A stretch of 35,398 nucleotides of DNA from an uncultured Mucilaginibacter sp. (GTDB lineage: Bacteria > Bacteroidota > Bacteroidia > Sphingobacteriales > Sphingobacteriaceae), in assembly GCA_913777515.1 (NCBI GenBank), contig CAJYSL010000443.1, forward strand, positions 1 to 35,398. The letters are read 5' to 3'. The notes under the pieces were generated by a model that did no database searches, was not told the origin of the DNA, and saw nothing but the letters and a program-made list of their open reading frames with translations. Of the stretch, positions 33,910 through 35,398 are shown one piece after another; within the stretch, counting starts at the first letter, position 1, and every line of letters begins with the position of its first letter. Made by a program: the position numbers and the translations under genes.

Positions 33910-34000
33910 AGCCTAAGGTTGGTGTTGTCAACAACCTTGCGCCTGACAGGCAAAGCGGCAAATAAGAAAATAAGGTTGGTGACAACACCAACCTTAGGCT
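33910..34000. repeat. 91-bp palindromic (MITE/REP-like) element
   Basis: The perfect 21-base inverted ends are 33910-33930 (beginning AGCCTAAGGTTGGTG) and 33980-34000 (ending CACCAACCTTAGGCT). The 49-base interior contains the small palindrome GCCTGACAGGC. A second copy with a decayed left arm is at 32651-32740. There is no ORF inside, so it could be a non-autonomous element or a structured RNA or terminator. Confidence 0.85.
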
Positions 34001-34013
34001 GGAACTTTATTAT

Positions 34014-34275
34014 CCTCAAGGTTGAGGGTCATTTTCCGGTGAATAATAAGCCGGAATAACTCGGGCAATAGTACCAATTATTTCTTCATCCAATGGTTTA
34101 ATGCTTTGTTGTTGTCAAACTGCTTTATCATCTCTAAGGATAAAGTCTCCAGGTAAGCGCTGTTCAGAAAGAAACATGTAAAGGTCTCTGGAAAGCCAAA
34201 TCGCGCACATTAAAGGATAGATGCCGACAGCGTCACATAAGTAATAATTTAATTCTAAGTTTATAAACGCCTACA
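34014..34275 (-). pseudogene. Possible decayed gene fragment
   Basis: A minus-strand frame opens after TAG at about 34276 and reads LELNYYLCDAVGIYPLMCAI, then WLSRDLYMFLSEQRLPGDF and ILRDDKAV. It meets TGA near 34116 and continues in the same frame as QQQSIKPLDEEIIGTIARVI, then PAYYSPENDPQP and a stop at 34014-34016. Both parts read like natural protein. The second resembles the end of LexA/UmuD-like proteins only in a general way. I see no start codon of a proper gene. It could also be a chance open frame. Confidence 0.3.
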
Positions 34276-34280
34276 AGACT

Positions 34281-34676
34281 TTATAATAAACTATACTTCT
34301 TTAACCATTTTTGTAAGTCTTTCTCAAATTTCTCTAAGTCGAAAGACTCAAGCTTGTACTTGGCAATTATGGGTGGGAGTTCTCTAAAGAGTCGCTGTGA
34401 TACTAACCGATTACGCTCGGTCTGCTCTAATTCTTTGAATTGATTTAAATTTAGCATAATGTCCAAATAAAGTGTCTTCTCCTTTTTCGAAAACCGGATA
34501 CGTTGATTAAAATTATAATCCGGATTCCGGCACATAAGTATTACAACAATTTCATCCAGCGAGCTTCCATATTCTTTTTTCTCAAAGTATAGCTTAAACC
34601 CTTTATCGGAAAAGTTAGACAGAACTTTATCAAGTTTTGCTTCCCAATCTGCATCGTATAAAATTTTAAAATTCAT
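34281..34676 (-). CDS. Hypothetical protein, 131 aa
   Basis: I do not recognise this family. The product is soluble, acidic-basic mixed and helix-rich, with no signal peptide. It has strands VVILMCRN and LYLDIMLNLNQFKELEQ and a lysine-rich C-terminal helix (FEKDLQKWLKKYSLL). Small proteins of this shape are often immunity or antitoxin proteins, but no toxin partner is adjacent, so that remains a guess. The start is ATG at 34676 with no visible promoter. It is isolated in the gene-poor right part of the window. Confidence 0.6.
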   Translation of the reverse strand: MNFKILYDADWEAKLDKVLSNFSDKGFKLYFEKKEYGSSLDEIVVILMCRNPDYNFNQRIRFSKKEKTLYLDIMLNLNQFKELEQTERNRLVSQRLFRELPPIIAKYKLESFDLEKFEKDLQKWLKKYSLL

Positions 34677-34890
34677 CTTATTTTTTCATTCTCGTGCAAT
34701 CATTGGGAGCATTGGGTATTTAGTAATGCATGGAAAAATGCCAGTACTCTTTTGTTTTAGCGATACATCTCGAAGATGAGGCAAGGTTCCGTTTTGTTGG
34801 TTCTAATGTGATTCCAAACTTAAGCCAATAGTTGTCGATTGAAAGTCTGGCTAGTAAAATGCAATGTACAAAAGATTATTTAACCTAATC

Positions 34891-35163
34891 TTAATTTAAG
34901 ATGTGTAACTCTTTAAAGGCCTTAAGTCGTTTCAGAGCTTCAAATCCCATTTGGGCAGAAACATACCACCACAAGCCGTTCCTTTGCAATGATATATTTT
35001 TGTCTTGGTCTGCTTCTCTTCCAGCGACCAACGGGAGAGAAGCAATTTTCACACGGGTTGCCGTAGAGTTTTGTGGAATAAAAACACAAACTTGCTTCTT
35101 ATCAACGACAAGCAGTAACAGCCGACGATCAAAGAGATAAAAGCATTTCCTTTTAGGGGTCAA
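34891..35163 (-). CDS. Possible small protein next to the tRNA
   Basis: A minus-strand open frame continues through the terminator and tRNA, so its upstream part cannot be coding. From a TTG at 35163 the remaining 90 codons read KRKCFYLFDRRLLLLVVDKK, then QVCVFIPQNSTATRVKIASL and a basic end with GLWWYVSAQMGFEALKRLK. Composition looks natural, but the start codon is weak and no homologue is known to me. The GLWWYVSAQMGFEALKR stretch could also belong to a repeated non-coding sequence near tRNAs. Confidence 0.25.
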   Translation of the reverse strand: MTPKRKCFYLFDRRLLLLVVDKKQVCVFIPQNSTATRVKIASLPLVAGREADQDKNISLQRNGLWWYVSAQMGFEALKRLKAFKELHILN

Positions 35164-35235
35164 ACAACCAAAATTTGACAGACGGCCGCTGTCAAGGAAA
35201 TACGGAATAATTAAAAACCCAATCACCTCAAACTC

Positions 35236-35269
35236 AAAAAGCCTCAGATTATACAATCTGAGGCTTTTT
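35236..35269. terminator. Bidirectional terminator downstream of tRNA-Ser
   Basis: AAAAA-GCCTCAGATT (to 35250), a 4-base loop ATAC, then AATCTGAGGC-TTTTT. The 10-base-pair stem is perfect, and the A and T runs on either side allow termination in both directions. On the minus strand it lies 8 bases after the tRNA, as expected for tRNA release. Confidence 0.88.
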
Positions 35270-35277
35270 AACTTTTG

Positions 35278-35362
35278 CGGAGAGTTAGGGATTCGAACCC
35301 CAGGACCTGTTACAGTCAACAGTTTTCAAGACTGCCGCAATCGACCACTCTGCCAACTCTCC
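35278..35362 (-). tRNA. tRNA-Ser (anticodon TGA)
   Basis: Read on the minus strand, the sequence starts GGAGAGTTGGCAGAGTGG and ends ACTCTCCG. The acceptor stem GGAGAGT/ACTCTCC is perfect, with discriminator G. The D arm AGAGTGGTCGATTGCG, the anticodon loop CTTGAAA (anticodon TGA), a long variable arm (ACTGTAACAG region) and GGTTCGAATCC in the T arm identify a class II serine tRNA. CCA is not encoded. Its promoter and terminator are both visible. Confidence 0.97.
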
Positions 35363-35367
35363 GGGGA

Positions 35368-35398
35368 CAAAAGTACAAATCCGGACTGAATTGCCAAA
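35368..35398 (-). promoter_or_regulatory. Promoter of tRNA-Ser
   Basis: On the minus strand TTTG (35398-35395) is followed by exactly 19 bases and TACTTTTG (35375-35368), a perfect fit to TTTG-N19-TAnnTTTG. The tRNA's first base is 6 bases further, which fits the known transcription start spacing. Confidence 0.9.

Larger units (their letters stand above)
33617..34280. other. Gene-poor region with palindromic element and decayed coding trace
   Basis: This 664-base region holds the intact palindromic element (33910-34000) and a protein-like minus-strand frame interrupted by a stop (34014-34275). ORFs of 64 and 79 codons between 33640 and 34019 on the minus strand lack natural composition, and the longer one runs through the palindrome, so I do not call them. 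Confidence 0.5.

Noticed and set aside
33640-34019. Minus-strand ORFs of 64 and 79 codons
   Set aside because: Composition is unlike a natural protein, and the second passes through the palindromic element, so both are taken as chance.
35164-35319. N-terminal extension of the 34891 frame beginning inside the tRNA
   Set aside because: It is translated from the tRNA and terminator sequence, so it cannot be a protein-coding start.
1-35398. CRISPR arrays, rRNA genes and insertion-sequence transposases
   Set aside because: No regularly spaced repeats, rRNA-like sequence or transposase motifs were seen on either strand.

Overview
The window looks like the chromosome of a Sphingobacteriaceae-type member of the Bacteroidota (Mucilaginibacter or Pedobacter relatives). 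The reasons are moderate GC, almost no Shine-Dalgarno sequences, promoter elements of the Bacteroidota form TTTG-N19-TAnnTTTG, an OMP-type receptor with a carboxypeptidase-like N-terminal domain, and many family members typical of this clade. The genus is inferred; no 16S gene is present.

Layout. 1-1076 (-) is the N-terminal two thirds of a proline-catabolic P5C dehydrogenase (pruA). 1399-3594 (+) holds a secreted thioredoxin-like protein and an unknown protein. 3595-7408 (-) holds a decayed glycosidase-like remnant, an alpha/beta hydrolase, a membrane protein and a large exported protein. 7852-10366 (+) is a tight four-gene signalling operon (small soluble protein, multi-pass membrane protein, NarL-type histidine kinase, LuxR-type regulator). 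10431-11684 (-) carries two TerD-family proteins.

11802-19751 is a complete type I restriction-modification locus in the order hsdM, hsdS, inverted silent hsdS, tyrosine recombinase, hsdR. The expressed and silent specificity genes are tail to tail and share two pairs of in-frame inverted repeats, one at the 5' end and one in the central spacer. The silent copy has no start codon in frame. This is the architecture of a phase-variable specificity switch that could make up to four HsdS proteins.

20029-21190 (+) holds an unknown basic protein and a YdcZ-type small transporter. 21357-23293 (-) is an OmpR-type two-component pair divergent from a large outer-membrane receptor-like protein (23464-25908, +). 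25963-26199 is a small protein with an almost leaderless promoter. 26249-27464 (-) is a two-gene operon of a polynucleotide-kinase-like P-loop protein and a Thg1-like 3'-5' nucleotidyltransferase, a plausible RNA end-repair pair. 27465-29056 contains small ORFs and a terminator. 29057-29776 is a TylF-like methyltransferase. 29904-30490 (-) carries two paralogous small membrane proteins. 30754-32289 (-) is a GH37 trehalase with one substituted signature residue.

From 32290 to the right end the DNA is gene-poor: a HEPN-like protein, an unknown small protein, a protein-like stretch interrupted by a stop, and two copies of a palindromic element. It ends at a tRNA-Ser(TGA) whose promoter and bidirectional terminator are both visible. 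The best candidates for new biology are the RNA repair operon, the invertible specificity locus and the 25-residue membrane peptide at 27862-27939.
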